DNA of 64,000 bases from Toxorhynchites rutilus septentrionalis (Eukaryota > Arthropoda > Insecta > Diptera > Culicidae), in NCBI RefSeq assembly GCF_029784135.1, contig NC_073744.1, positions 106,163,266 to 106,227,265 on the forward strand, written 5' to 3'. Both the position numbers and the translations under genes were made by a program. The notes beneath the pieces were generated by a model that searched no databases, was not told where the DNA came from, and saw only the letters and a program-made list of their open reading frames with translations. Of the stretch, positions 34,881 to 46,040 are shown in pieces (positions within the stretch are counted from its first letter, which is position 1; the number at the start of each line of letters is the position of its first letter).

Positions 34881-35609
34881 GATGCCGTACAACCACACTG
34901 GTTCACGGTTTGAAAGAAAATGAGAAATTTTTTGGGGTCCGCGTGTTATATACTCTAGCGGTACATACTCACAGGATAGAGACAAATCGGCAGACTCAGC
35001 CAAAGGGGCGAGTCCAACGAGACGAACGAATGAGCGTTAAAAGGTTTAATGTTTTGTTATCACTCGATATCCCCATCTTGTTCGGCTGAACCTTCCTGTT
35101 TAGCGATTGCGTTTACCGCTCGCCACAGCTTTCACAGTTGGAAAATTTCTTCCCATCCAGCTTGTGACATGTTGTACAGTAAATCACATTTATCACCACC
35201 ACTCAGTGCCGGATTGAAGGCAATTTTAACCTGTAATTGAACATTTGCGATGATAGTGGTACAGTTTCGACTTTCAATGTGGGGTCATAATTTGGAACCT
35301 GCACTCTATGTTTACAAAAATGTCCAACTAAATATGTCGCATTACATGACCGTCCAATTAGCTAAATGTCGAACGAACTAATTGTAAATTACTGTACTTT
35401 CAATCTGGAAACAATTTAAGAATTGGTGAAAATTGAATAATCGGGAAAGTCCCCTCTATAATAAGCTCAAAACAACTGCCAAATTCTCATACTCATCATA
35501 TCCTGGAAAACAAATTATGAAAAATCAATTTGTGTTTTATTATTATTTTGGATATTGTTTTAGAAAGCATTGAACTGTATTTCGTAAACTCTTTTTTGAC
35601 AGGTTTAAT

Positions 35610-35625
35610 GGCCCTGATAAGCGCC
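35610..35625 (-). promoter_or_regulatory. Histone 3' stem-loop, type C (mutated loop)
   Basis: The minus strand reads GGCGCTTATCAGGGCC; the loop T run is broken. AAAAAAGAG is still downstream. Confidence 0.6.
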
Positions 35626-35835
35626 ATGTTTCATGGGATGGTTCCAATTTAGAAAACTTAGTACTCGTGGTTTTGAATAAAAACCATTTCGAACGCCCTC
35701 GATGCCGCCTTGTTCTGGATTTGTCACCAAAGCAGTTTGTATAAAGAACAAACTTTTTTCTTCTGCTACATGCTGCCGTTTTGTGATTGCGTTTGAGTCT
35801 GCCTGTTGTTGTCTTGATGTCCACCGAACCAAAGA

Positions 35836-36046
35836 GCGAGCAGTTTTGCCAGCTAACTCGCTCACTTCAGCAGCCGAAACTCTATAACGGCTGCTAGGTG
35901 GACTGGTGCACTGGTAATAACGCGCTCGGCCTCGCTACCCTTGCGGAGCAATTGGCAAATACACCTACGGGAAACTGCAGTCCAACACGCTTCGAGCGGG
36001 ATTTTGCCTTTCCCTTCATTTTTCCTCCTTTTCCATGTCCAGACAT
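35836..36046 (-). pseudogene. Histone H2A pseudogene P6 (type-2)
   Basis: Begins at an ATG (36046) with MSGHGKGG but quickly diverges ([13 protein letters not shown]). The 3' region keeps VSELAGKTAR. Internal deletion and stops as in P4. Confidence 0.7.
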
Positions 36047-36697
36047 GGCTGCTTGTGTTAGTTTGTTGATGTGATGTGATGCGAAACGATGTGGTGTACG
36101 GTTTGGATGAGAATGATCGTCTGGCTCGCTCGAGAATTACGCATGTGTGAGACTGCGACCAATGTTTCGTTCATTTTTTGACGTAGGACTACGTCTAACC
36201 GGAAGATATAGGGGGTGAAATGGAAATCTAGGCACTGAACAAGTAGGAAAAAATGCAAGATTTGGAACGCTTATAACTCGAGCATTTCTCAATAGATCGC
36301 AAAGGTTTTTGCATCAATTGATAGGAAATATATCTACGCATCTATCATAACGAATAACATTTCATTTTTCTTGAGATAAATAATTGAATAATTGTGAAAT
36401 ATCAAGCATTGTCAAAATGCACTATGTGCCCATTTTTTATTGGTCCATTATGTGCTCCTCAAATCGTACCGACCAAAACGGGCAACCAGAGCAGCAGCGA
36501 AATAGAATGAAGCACGATTGGAAAGGAAAAAGAAAAAAATGAACGAAACATTGGTCGCAGTCTCACACATGCGTAATTCTCGAGCCAGCCAGTCAGCTTA
36601 AAAATCTCCGCTCTGCTGCCGTAACGATCATTCTCATTCAAACCGTACACCACATCGGTTCGCATCACAACACATCAACAAACCAACCCAAGCAGCC

Positions 36698-36904
36698 ATG
36701 TCTGGACATGGTAAAGGAGGAAAAGTGGAGGGAAAGGCAAAATCCCGCTCGAACCGTGTTGATCTGGAGTTCCCCGCAAGGGTAGCTAGGCCGAGCGCGT
36801 TAGTACCAGTGCACCAGTCCACCTAGCCGGCGTTATATAGTTTCGGCCGCCGAAGTGATCGAGTTGGCTGGTAAAGCTGCTCGCGACGATAAGAAAACCC
36901 GCAT
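36698..36904 (+). pseudogene. Histone H2A pseudogene P7 (type-2, best preserved amino terminus)
   Basis: ATG at 36698 in a good context (CAGCCATGTCTGG) opens [20 protein letters not shown], then VDLEFP and a stop ~45 codons in. The αC helix (EVIELAGKAARDDKKTRI) reappears in another frame. About 200 bases of upstream sequence have promoter character: TTAAAAAT near 36599-36606 and a 5' leader of about 90 bases. A deletion in the middle removes the histone-fold α1 helix. Confidence 0.8.
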
Positions 36905-37141
36905 TCGGAACAGAACACATTCGGTTCGGTGGACATCAAGACAACAGGCAGTTGCAGCGAGTGGCGAGTGGCAAACGCAATCGCAAAACGGCATCAGGTA
37001 GCAGAAGAAAAAAGTTTGTTCTTTATACAAACTACTTTGGTGGCAAATCCAGAACAAGGCGGCATCGAGGGTGTTCGCAATGGTTTTTTTTCAAAACAAC
37101 GAGTACTAAGTATTCTAAATTGGAACCATTCCATAAAACAA

Positions 37142-37157
37142 GGCGCTTTTCAGGGCC
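37142..37157 (+). promoter_or_regulatory. Histone 3' stem-loop, type C
   Basis: GGCGCTTTTCAGGGCC with AAAAAAGAG 15 bases downstream; 3' end for P7. Confidence 0.7.
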
Positions 37158-37751
37158 ATTAAACCTTCCAAAAAAGAGTTTAGGAAATACAGTTCAATGC
37201 TTTCTAAAACATTATCCAAAATAATAATAAAACACAAATTGATTTTTTCATAATTTGTTTGCCAGGATCTGATGAGTATGTGAAATTGGCAGTTGTTCTG
37301 AGCTTATTGATAGTTGGGGACTTTCCTGATTATAAAATTTTCACCAATTCTTAAATTGTTTCCAGATTGAAAGTACAGTAATTTACAATTAGTTCGACAT
37401 TTAGATAATTGGACGGACATGTAATGCGACTTATTTAGTTGGACATTTTTGTAAACATAGAGATCCAAATTATGACCCCACATTGAAAGTCGACACTGTA
37501 CCACTGTCATCGCAAATGTTCAATTACAGGTTAAAATCGCCTCCAATGCGACACTGAGTGGCGCTTCGGCACGTCGCATTGAATGTAATTTACTGTACAA
37601 CATGTCACAAAGCTGGATGGGAAGAAATTTTCCAACTGTGAAAGCTGTGGCGAGTGGCAACAAATCGCTAAACAGGAAGGTTTAGCCGAACAAGATGGGG
37701 ATATCGAGTGACAACAAAACAATAAACTCTTTAGATTGAAGATAATTTTGT

Positions 37752-37767
37752 GATCCTGAAAAGGACC
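37752..37767 (-). promoter_or_regulatory. Histone 3' stem-loop, type B
   Basis: The minus strand reads GGTCCTTTTCAGGATC with AAAGAG downstream. Confidence 0.7.
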
Positions 37768-37813
37768 CTTTTTAGCCTGCATGTGAATGCAACGAGCGAA
37801 CACATCGTAATGA

Positions 37814-37823
37814 ATGTATTTTT
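37814..37823. other. Target-site duplication of element 2 (3' side)
   Basis: ATGTATTTTT is repeated at 47849-47858 on the other side of the element; the empty homologous site near 49170-49195 has one copy. Confidence 0.7.
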
Positions 37824-38469
37824 CTTCTTTCTTTCTTTCTTTGTTTTTAAGAGGCTTTAAACTTTGCAGTTCATTCGCCTCTAGCCCAGTGAAGAGCCAC
37901 AATAAAACCAGCCCAGAGGGAACTGGCGAAAGGGAAACCAACAAAATCACTCATCAGACCTGTCCGCTCGACTCTCGGTTAAAGAAGAAGGTAGGAAGGG
38001 ATCCTATGCTTCATTAGATATTTAATATATGCTGTAAAGAAAAGTAAAAATTTACTGATCCGAGGACCAAAGCAGTAACGAAGCACAAGTGACCCAGCGA
38101 AAGGCGTGTTCCAAAGCCAAAAAACAAAAAGGCCCTTCTCAGGAGGATAGGAAGGAAAGGAGTGGAAAGGATTTGGGTGGGATTAGTGGAGTGGGAGGGG
38201 GTGGGAGTGGTATGGGAAGGAAAGAGGGGAGGAGTGGGTATGGGGTGGGGTGAAATGAAATGAAATACAGTTTGAATAGATAATAAAATATAGTGGTTTT
38301 GAATTTAATGGTATATAAAGGGTGTGTCACATCAAATTGCATCACGGAAAAAACGCTGTAGAAATTTAATTTTTAGGAATTATATCTTCAGCTATCGCTT
38401 ATAATCAGATAAGAGTGTATAGATCACGTTGGCCATGCTTCACTGTCAATTTTTCGTAAATTTGGAAAA

Positions 38470-39401
38470 ATGTCGTCAAACGAAAAAGAGCGTCGTGAAT
38501 TAATCTTGTGCACTCATTTCGAGAATCCGGAGTTGTCACATCGGGACATCGGTAAGATGCTGGGAATCGTCCAATCCACGGTCAGCAGAGTACTAAAACG
38601 ATACTTCGAGAACCTAACCATCGACCGGAAGGTGAAGAACGGCAAAAATAGATGCTCCGTCAGTGAAAAAGATCACAAGCGCGTAGTTAAGCAGTTTAGA
38701 CGTGATCCGAGAAGTTCGGTCCGGGATGTCGCCAATAAGCTGAATTTGTCAAGTTCATTCGCCCAGTGGACCAAGCAGCGGGAGGGCCTGCGTACATACA
38801 AGGTTCAGAAGGCTTCTAACCGCGACGAAAGGCAAAACATGGTGGGGAAGACGCGAGCCCGGAAGCTGTACACCGAAATGCTGACGAAGCCGCATTGCCT
38901 GGTAATGGACGACGAAACCTACGTCAAAGCGGACTTTCGTCAGCTGCCGGGCCTGTTCTTCTCCGCAGAGGACAAATTCAACGTTCCGGAGGAGATTCGC
39001 AAGCAGAAACTATCCAAGTTTGCCAAAAAGTACAAGGTGTGGCAAGCGATCTGCTCTTGTGGAAAGCGGAGCGCCCCCTTCGTGATGACCGGCACGGTAA
39101 ACGGGCAGGTTTACCTTAGGGAGTGCCTACAGAAGCGCTTACTACCACTATTGAAGCAGCACGAGGGCCCGACCATCTTCTGGTCGGATCTCGCTTCGTG
39201 TCACTATTCAAAGGACGTTTTGGAGTGGTACGAAGCCAACGGGGTCACCTTCGTGCCAAAGGAAATGAACCCGCCCAACGCGCCGGAGCTTCGCCCAATA
39301 GAGAAATATTGGGCGATTATGAAGCAGGCCCTCCGGAAGAACCCAAAAGTTGTCAAATCGGAGGCGGACTTCAAGAGAAAATGGATTTCTGTTAAAAAAA
39401 A
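38470..39401 (+). pseudogene. ITmD37E transposase, copy 2 (open but interrupted near its C-terminus)
   Basis: A 310-codon open frame begins MSSNEKERRELILC. It has the helix-turn-helix HRDIGKMLGIVQSTVSRVLK and a second DNA-binding part (HKRVVKQFRRDPRSSVRDVA). Catalytic residues D (VMDDETY), D (FWSDLASCHYS) and E (PELRPIEKYW) are all present, with 37 residues between the last two, the defining ITmD37E spacing. The frame runs into the composite at 39402 and meets a stop after KKKTGG. The missing C-terminal ~26 codons are at 41852-41932. The coding part shows no other lesion. Confidence 0.88.
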
Positions 39402-39574
39402 GACGGGTGGGTAATGTCGGGGACATAACCGGAGTGACGTAGGACTATACAAAGGAGACAGCTTTTGTTAAATATATATTTTAAATATATTGTTTTATTT
39501 TGAATTCGTGAATACCTACCTGTCTACCTGAAAAATGGATTAGTTTACTGTTTACTCTTTATGAATATGTTGAT

Positions 39575-39590
39575 GGTTCTGAAAAGAACC
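39575..39590 (-). promoter_or_regulatory. Histone 3' stem-loop, type A
   Basis: The minus strand reads GGTTCTTTTCAGAACC, preceded by ACACCAAA and followed by AAAGAG. Confidence 0.85.
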
Positions 39591-39828
39591 TTTGGTGTTG
39601 TGTTTTTGTTATCACTCGATATTCCCATCTTGTTCGGTTAAACCTTCCTGTTTAGCTATTGCGTTTGCCACTCGCCACAGCTTTCACAGTTGGAAAACTT
39701 CTTCCCATCCAGCTTGTGACATGTTGTTCAGTAAATTACATTTAATGCGACGTGCCGGAGAAACACTTTGCCACTCACTGAAACTAATTGTTGCCTTGAT
39801 GAGCGCCGAACCGCTCTGCTCTGTTCTT

Positions 39829-40065
39829 GATGCGGGTTTTCTGATTGTCGTGAGCAGCTTTGCAAGCCAACTCGAGCACTCCAACGGCCGAAACTCTATA
39901 ATCGCTGTTAGGTATACTGGTGCTCCGGCACCAATCCGTTCGGTCTAGTTACCCTTGCGGAGCAATCAGTGAATGCGACCACCAGGGAACTGGAGACCTG
40001 CACGGTTCGAGTGAGACTTTGCCTTTCCCTTAACTTGTCCTCCTTTGTTACGTCCACGATGCCGA
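39829..40065 (-). pseudogene. Histone H2A pseudogene P8 (type-1)
   Basis: Same organisation as P1 and P2: [20 protein letters not shown], stop replacing Arg after the IH of GRIH, AERIGAGAPVYL, ending KTRI. TATAAAA is the complement of 40130-40136. Start codon lost. Confidence 0.8.
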
Positions 40066-40295
40066 TGCCGTACAACCACACGGGTTTACGGTTTGAAAGA
40101 AAATAAGATATTTTTTTGGGGTCCGCGTGTTTTATACTCTAGCGGTACACACTCACAGGATAGAGACAAATCGGCAGACTCAGCCAGAGGGGCGAGTCCA
40201 ACGAGACGAACGAATGAGCGTTAAAAGGGAGCGATGGCAAAAAATACATTCATTACGATTTGTTCGCTCGTTGGATTCACATGCAGGCTAAAAAG

Positions 40296-40311
40296 GGTCC
40301 TTTTCAGGATC
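40296..40311 (+). promoter_or_regulatory. Histone 3' stem-loop, type B
   Basis: GGTCCTTTTCAGGATC followed by AAAGAG; lies 40-50 bases after the empty insertion site. Confidence 0.7.
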
Positions 40312-40894
40312 ACAAAATTATCTTCAATCTAAAGAGTTTATTGTTTTGTTATCACTCGATATCCCCATCTTGTTCGGCTAAACCTTTCTGTTTAGCGATT
40401 GCATTTGCCACTCGCCACAGCTTTCACAGTTGGAAAATTTCTTCCCATCCAGCTTGTGACATATTTTACAGTAAATTACATTCAATGCGACGTGCCGAAG
40501 CGCCACTCAGTGTCGCATTGGAGGCGATTTCAACCTGTAATTGAACATTTACGATGACAGTGGTACAGTGTCGACTTTCAATGTGGGGTCATAATTTGGA
40601 TCTCTATGTTTACAAAAATGTCCAACTAAATAAGTCCGTCCAATTAGCTAAATGTCGAACTAATTGTAAATTACTGTACTTTCAATCTGGAAACAATTTA
40701 AGAATTGGTGAAAATTGAATAATCAGGAAAGTCCCCAACTATCAATAAGCTCAGAACAACTGCCAAATTCACATACTCATCAGATCCTGGGAAACAAATT
40801 ATGAAAAAATCAATTTGTGTTTTATTATTATTTTGGATAATGTTTTAGAAAGCATTGAACTGTATCTCCTAAACTCTTTTTTGGAAGGTTTAAT

Positions 40895-40910
40895 GGCCCT
40901 GAAAAGCGCC
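40895..40910 (-). promoter_or_regulatory. Histone 3' stem-loop, type C
   Basis: The minus strand reads GGCGCTTTTCAGGGCC with AAAAAAGAG downstream. Confidence 0.7.
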
Positions 40911-41156
40911 TTGTTTTATGGAATGGCTCCAATTTAGAAAACTTAGTACTCGTGGTTTTGAAAAAAAACCATTTCGAACGCCCTCGATGCCGCCTTGTTC
41001 TGGATTTGCCACCAAAGCAGTTTGTATAAAGAACAAACTTTTTTCTTCTGCTACCAGCTGCCGTTTTGCGATTGCGTTTGCCACTCGCCACTCGCTGCAA
41101 CTGCCTGTTGTCTTGATGTCCACCGAACCGAATGTGTTCTGTTCCGAATGCGGGTT

Positions 41157-41331
41157 TTCTTATCGTCGCGAGCAGCTTTGCCAGCTAACTCGATCACTTC
41201 GGCGACCGAAACTATATAACGCCGGCTAGGTGGACTGGTGCACTGGTACTAACGCACTCGGCCTAGCTACCCTTGCGAGGAACTCCAGATCAACACGGTT
41301 CGAGCGGGATTTTGCCTTTCCCTTCACTTTT
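41157..41331 (-). pseudogene. Histone H2A pseudogene P9 (type-2, start deleted)
   Basis: Matches P4 through the KAKSRSNR region and the αC helix, but a deletion at ~41331 removes the start codon and the glycine-rich amino tail. The type-2 upstream region (41335-41570) is retained. Confidence 0.7.
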
Positions 41332-41851
41332 CTGCTTGGGTTGGTTTGTTGATGTGTTGTGATGCGAACCGATGTGGTGTACGGTTTGAATGAGAATGAT
41401 CGTTACGGCAGCGGAGCGGGGATTTTTAAGCTGACTGGCTGGCTCGAGAATTACGCATGTGTGAGACTGCGACCAATGTTTCGTTCATTTTTTTCTTTTT
41501 CCTTTCCAATCGTGCTTCATTCTATTTCGCTGCTGCTCTGGTTGCCCGTTTTGGTCGGTACGATTTGAGGAGCACAAAATGGACCAATCAAAAATGGGCA
41601 CATAGTGCATTTTGACAAGGCTTGATATTTCACAATTATTCAATTATTTATCTCAAGAAAAATGATATGTTATTCGTTATGATAGATGCGTAGATATATT
41701 TCCTATCAATTGATGCAAAAACCTTTGCGATCTATTGAGAAATGCTCTAGTTATAAGCGTTCCAAATCTTGCATTTTTTCCTACTTGTTCAGTGCCTGGA
41801 TTTCCATTTCACCCCCTATATCTTCCGGTTAGACGTAGTCCTACGTCAAAA

Positions 41852-41932
41852 CTACAACCTGACGTTGTACAGAACCTTATGGACGGGGTAAAGAGGAAGG
41901 TGCGAGCATACGGGCTTGGGCTCGAAGTATGA
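41852..41932 (+). pseudogene. C-terminus of ITmD37E transposase, copy 2
   Basis: LQPDVVQNLMDGVKRKVRAY…LEV and a natural TGA stop, in continuity with the transposase before the composite. No stop here, unlike copy 1. Confidence 0.8.
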
Positions 41933-42354
41933 ATAAAAAGAAAATGCCAAAAGTTGTTTAATAGTTTTTATTTTACTGTCTAAAATTTTCAAAAGGATCG
42001 GTCTACTGGGCGAATTTCTACAGCGTTTTTTCCGTGATGCAATTTGATGTGACACACCCTTTAGTATAGCTGAAAAATGGAGAGGTTTATTTAATGAATT
42101 TATCCTCCTTGGTGAGTGTGGCTGTAGGAATAGGAAGTTGATTAAAGTATAATGTAATGGATAGAAGATAGATGTGGGTATGAAAGTATATATTATATTA
42201 TTTGTTATTTATTATTATTGAATGCGTGTATATACATGTATGAATACCTTCTTTCCGACCCGTACATACATGTGTATACACACATAAACACGCATACATG
42301 ACTGTGAAGTGGCGAACTTTAATAAGCAATTTCCAAGGTATTTAGTATTTCGGT

Positions 42355-45300
42355 TTAGATTTTACCAAAGAAGTCGGTTTCTTTCAGAAACGCAATTAAA
42401 TTGGTTTCTTGGGTCACGTCTCTACTGAGGATATCTCGGAGACTCTGACCTATGTTGTGTCGGACTCGAGCATCTTTGGTATGTTGACATTCAAGTAAAA
42501 GATGGCTAACGGAAACCAGAGCTTCGTTGCAAGCACATTGGGGTTTTTCGGCTCTGCAGAACAAGTGTGAGTGGGTGAAGTTAGTGTGCCCAATTCGAAG
42601 ACGGGTAAGGACTTGCCTTTCCCTACTATTGAGACGGTCCTCCCAAGGGAGAGTGGAATTTTTAATTTTATGAAGATGAGTGGGACGGCTGTTTATCCAA
42701 CCTATGTCCCAACTTTCACGGACTTGCTGTTTTACCCAGCGGACAATGTCAGATGGAGGACAGGGCATGTCTGGGGGTTCTATTTTGCTGCCCTTGCCGG
42801 CCAGTATGTCGGCGGCTGTGTTTCCGCGTATTCCTGAGTGACCAGGAACCCAGCAGAAGGAGATGTTTTTATTTGAAGCTGTTTGCTTAATCCATGGGTG
42901 TTTGCTGTTTCCACTTAGAAGATCGTGGAGACAGCTAGCTGAGTCTGAGAATATTGTGGTAGGAAGAAAATCATGGGTGCATTCTTGGGTAGCTATTAAA
43001 AGAGCGAAAGCTTCCGCACTGAAGATGGAGCATTGCGGTGGAAGAGAAAAGCTACCAGTGTATCTACTCTCAAAGATTCCACATCCAACTTCATCGGCAC
43101 TGACTGAACCATCTGTGTATACCTGGTGGTTGATTTGAAAATTGGATGCAACGAGGTTATTGAAGCAGGCTTTGACTTTTGGAGAAGGGTCTCCCGCTCG
43201 AACTGCCTTGAGAAGTTCAAGGTTAATGTTCGGCGGTTTGACGTTCCAATTTCTTCCCGTCGCAGATGAACGTTCACATATATCGGGAAGATCTTTGTTC
43301 GTGAGATTTTTGAACCATGTTTTAGCTCTATGTATTAATGGGACATTGTGGTCGCTTTCGAGGAGTGACAAGTGACGGATGGCTTTATTGGTGATGGCTT
43401 TTGTTACCAGGTGGGTGAAGGGAAGTTGCCCACTTTCTGCCATTACAGCAAGAGTAGGACTGGTGGGAAAAGCGCCAATTGCGAGCCTAATTGCTTTATT
43501 GTAAATTGGTTGAATGGTGTTTAACACCTTGTTCCCTCCACGGCTGAAGGTGCCTATTCCGTAAAGGATTTGTGGGACCAACCAAACATTTACAACATTT
43601 AGCAGCGTCTTTCTATGACCAGAGGCTAGGTTGCCTGCGATAGACTTGATGATGTTCAATTTCTTTCTGGTGGCTATTTTGGTCTTTTGGGAATGTGATA
43701 GGAAGTTGAGTTTCTTGTCGAAAGTAACCCCTAGTATTTTCAATGTCCTCATTGTAGGGATCGGGGTTTTGTTGAGCTGAAGATAGGTTCTCCTTCTGAG
43801 AGCTTTTCCGATATGTATGTGTTTGGATTTCTCCGGGGAAATTTTAAAACCTGTTTTTAGAGCCCAGTTTTGGATGGAGTCTAAGGTTTTTTGAAGCCTC
43901 TTTCTCTGAATTAAGCCGAAGCAGCTCGTAGAGATAAGAGTGATGTCATCTGCATAGACTATGATCTTTATATGGTCCGGAATAATCTCGAATATAGATT
44001 GCATGGCAATGTTGAAGAGGGTTGGTGAAAGTGCTGAGCCTTGTGGGAAGCCGTTTTCTGGGATTTTTAGAGAAGATTGGTGGTTGTTAATAACGGTTTT
44101 GAAAGACCGGTTTTCTAGAAAACTTTTAACGAAGAGACCTAATCTCCCACGAATCCCCCAGTCGAAAAGGCTTTTCAGCACTGGGTACCTCCATGCCCGA
44201 TCGAAGGCCTTGGATAAATCCAGGGAAACAATATCAATGTGGTGTAATTTTTCAGTTGCGTCGTCTAGGATTTTTTCGATTGCTACAAGGCAATCTTCTG
44301 TACCTTTTCCCGCACGGAAGGCGAATTGTCTGGGATCAATCAGCTTATTTGACTCTAGAAAAGTCGTTAAGCGTCGATTGATCATTTTTTCCAAGACTTT
44401 CCCAACACAACTTAGGAGAGTGATGGGGCGGAAATTGTCAAGAAGATGATTGTTCATGTCTGGTTTCGGGATACAGATCATTAAACCCTCTTTCCAGCAA
44501 CTGGGGAGGGTTCCACTGTCCCAGACTTTGTTGAGGAGCTTCAGAAGTGCTTTTTTTCCCGAGATGGGGTAGATTCTTAAGCATAGGGTAGCTGATGTCA
44601 TCAGGTCCTGTGGATCCTTGTTTGACTTTGTTCAGTACCCAATCGAGCTCTTTGAGGGAGAGGTTTTTGTTGAAGTCAAATTCCACATCGGTATGAAAAT
44701 CGATGGGAATTCTTTCGCATTCCGTTTTGTGGGTTAGAAAGGTTTGGTCGTAGTTTTGATTGGAGGAGGCGGAAGCAAAGAAATCTCCAAACGCCTCGGC
44801 GATGATTTTCCGGTTTTCCGGTTGGTGTATTGACCGTTAATTAGAAGATTATATTCTTTGCTTCTTTTCTTTCCATGAAGCCTGCCAATCTTACTCCATA
44901 ACTCCTTTGTTGACGCGTTGGGATTAATTTCGCTGACGAATTTAACCCAACTGTTGTGCTTGGCTGTGTTGATAGCAGTCTTAGCTTCTTTGCGAGCCCT
45001 TTGGAACTCTGCAAGCAGAGTGGGTCTCAGTGGGCTGTCCGGATGGGCCTTTCTTAATTTGCGTAGGGCCTTACGTCGACCTTTGATCGCTGCCTTCAGC
45101 TCAGGCGACCACCATGGGACACATTTCCTGCCAGGGATGCCACTGGTTCTGGGGATGTGCACCATTGCAACTTCTAGGACAACTTTGGAGAATTCCTTGG
45201 CTGTCCAATCTCGTTTAGCGGAGAGGCGGTTTTCAATGTCAAACTGATAGCCAGCCCAGTCAGCGTATTCAAATTTCCATCTTGGCCTTGTTGAAAACTC

Positions 45301-45906
45301 TGGAGAAGTTTGGCCGAAGGAAGTGAAGATTGGAAAATGATCGCTTCCGCAAGTATCATCGTGGATGTTCCAAGAAAGTTTTGAAGATAGTTTGTCTGAT
45401 ACTATAGTGAGATCCATGGCTGAAGTAGTACCAGAATAATGGATTCTGGTGTGTTGGCCGTTGTTAAGAAGGAGAAGAGAATGGTCGGATATGAAATCCT
45501 CAATGATGGATCCTTTTCGATCGAGGTATGCACCTCCCCAGGCGTATGAGTGGGCGTTGAAATCACCCATAAGCATGATTGGGGCGGGAAGTTGGGCGAA
45601 CAGATGGTCCAGTTGGCCGCGTAGAGTGTTCGGATCGGAATCATAAGTGATGTAGATGCTAACGACGGTGATTGGAAAGGGGTGTTTAATGCGCACTACC
45701 ACTGCCTGAAGATCAGTGGTAATGGGAAGAAGATCATGTGGAGTGCCATCTTTGATTGCGATTGCAACTCCGTTTTTTGAGGGGTTGGGACCCTCTTTGA
45801 AATATGTGATATATTTTGAGATGAAGTGTTTATTGAAATTGTTTGGTGTCATAGTTTCTTGAAGGGCTATGACTGTGGGATTAGAGTTCGAAATAAGCAT
45901 TTTCAA
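42355..45906 (-). pseudogene. ORF2 of non-LTR element 2: endonuclease, reverse transcriptase, RNase H (frameshifted)
   Basis: From 45906 downward the apurinic endonuclease has VIALQETM, IMLMGDFNAHSYAWGG and GSDHFPIF. Reverse transcriptase motifs follow (FRPITLLSCVGKVLEKMI, SLDLSKAFDRAW, NGFPQGSALSPTLFN, active site VYADDI). RNase H comes last (VYTDGSVSADEVGCG, SAEAFALL, FSDSASC, VPGHSGIRGN), then a CCHC-like C-terminus (CRAEKPQCACNEALVSVSHLLLEC). Two frame changes, near 44734 and 44600, and a stop just upstream of the start make it inactive. RNase H supports the I group over Jockey. Confidence 0.85.
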
Positions 45907-46040
45907 TTCTAGAATATTTCGTCGGATACTTCAGATGTTCCATTGTATCCCGAATTTCTGTGTTGGAGTGAATGTGTTGGTGTTTTTGACTCTAATTCCT
46001 AAGTCTTAAATGTGTGTATGTTTGAACTATTCAAGGAAAA

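Larger units (their letters stand above)
34266..36179 (-). mobile_element. Histone composite B (two H2A pseudogenes, right end missing)
   Basis: Left end GACGGGTGGGTAATGTCGG, then stem-loop A, H2A P5, promoter, stem-loop C and H2A P6. Stem-loop B and the insertion site are deleted (GAGCGTTAAAAGG joins TTTAATG). It stops in the type-2 promoter at TTCGTTCATTTTT, directly against the right end of inverted composite C. Confidence 0.65.
39402..41847 (-). mobile_element. Histone composite D (two H2A pseudogenes) inside ITmD37E copy 2
   Basis: Complete ends: GACGGGTGGGTAATGTCGG at the left and GACGTAGTCCTACGTC at the right. Contains stem-loop A, H2A P8, promoter, empty insertion site (40230-40260), stem-loop B, stem-loop C and H2A P9. 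The middle H2A of composite A is absent. It sits in the same A-run of the transposase as composite A. Confidence 0.7.
38318..42061 (+). mobile_element. ITmD37E Tc1/mariner transposon, copy 2
   Basis: TIRs AAGGGTGTGTCACATC at both ends, with TA duplications at 38316-38317 and 42062-42063. It carries a transposase gene interrupted by histone composite D. The insertion lies within the 3' UTR of non-LTR element 2. Confidence 0.88.

Noticed and set aside
34636..34896. P5 as a working H2A gene because its frame is open
   Set aside because: The middle of the histone fold is frameshifted out and no true C-terminus follows, so it cannot be a functional histone.
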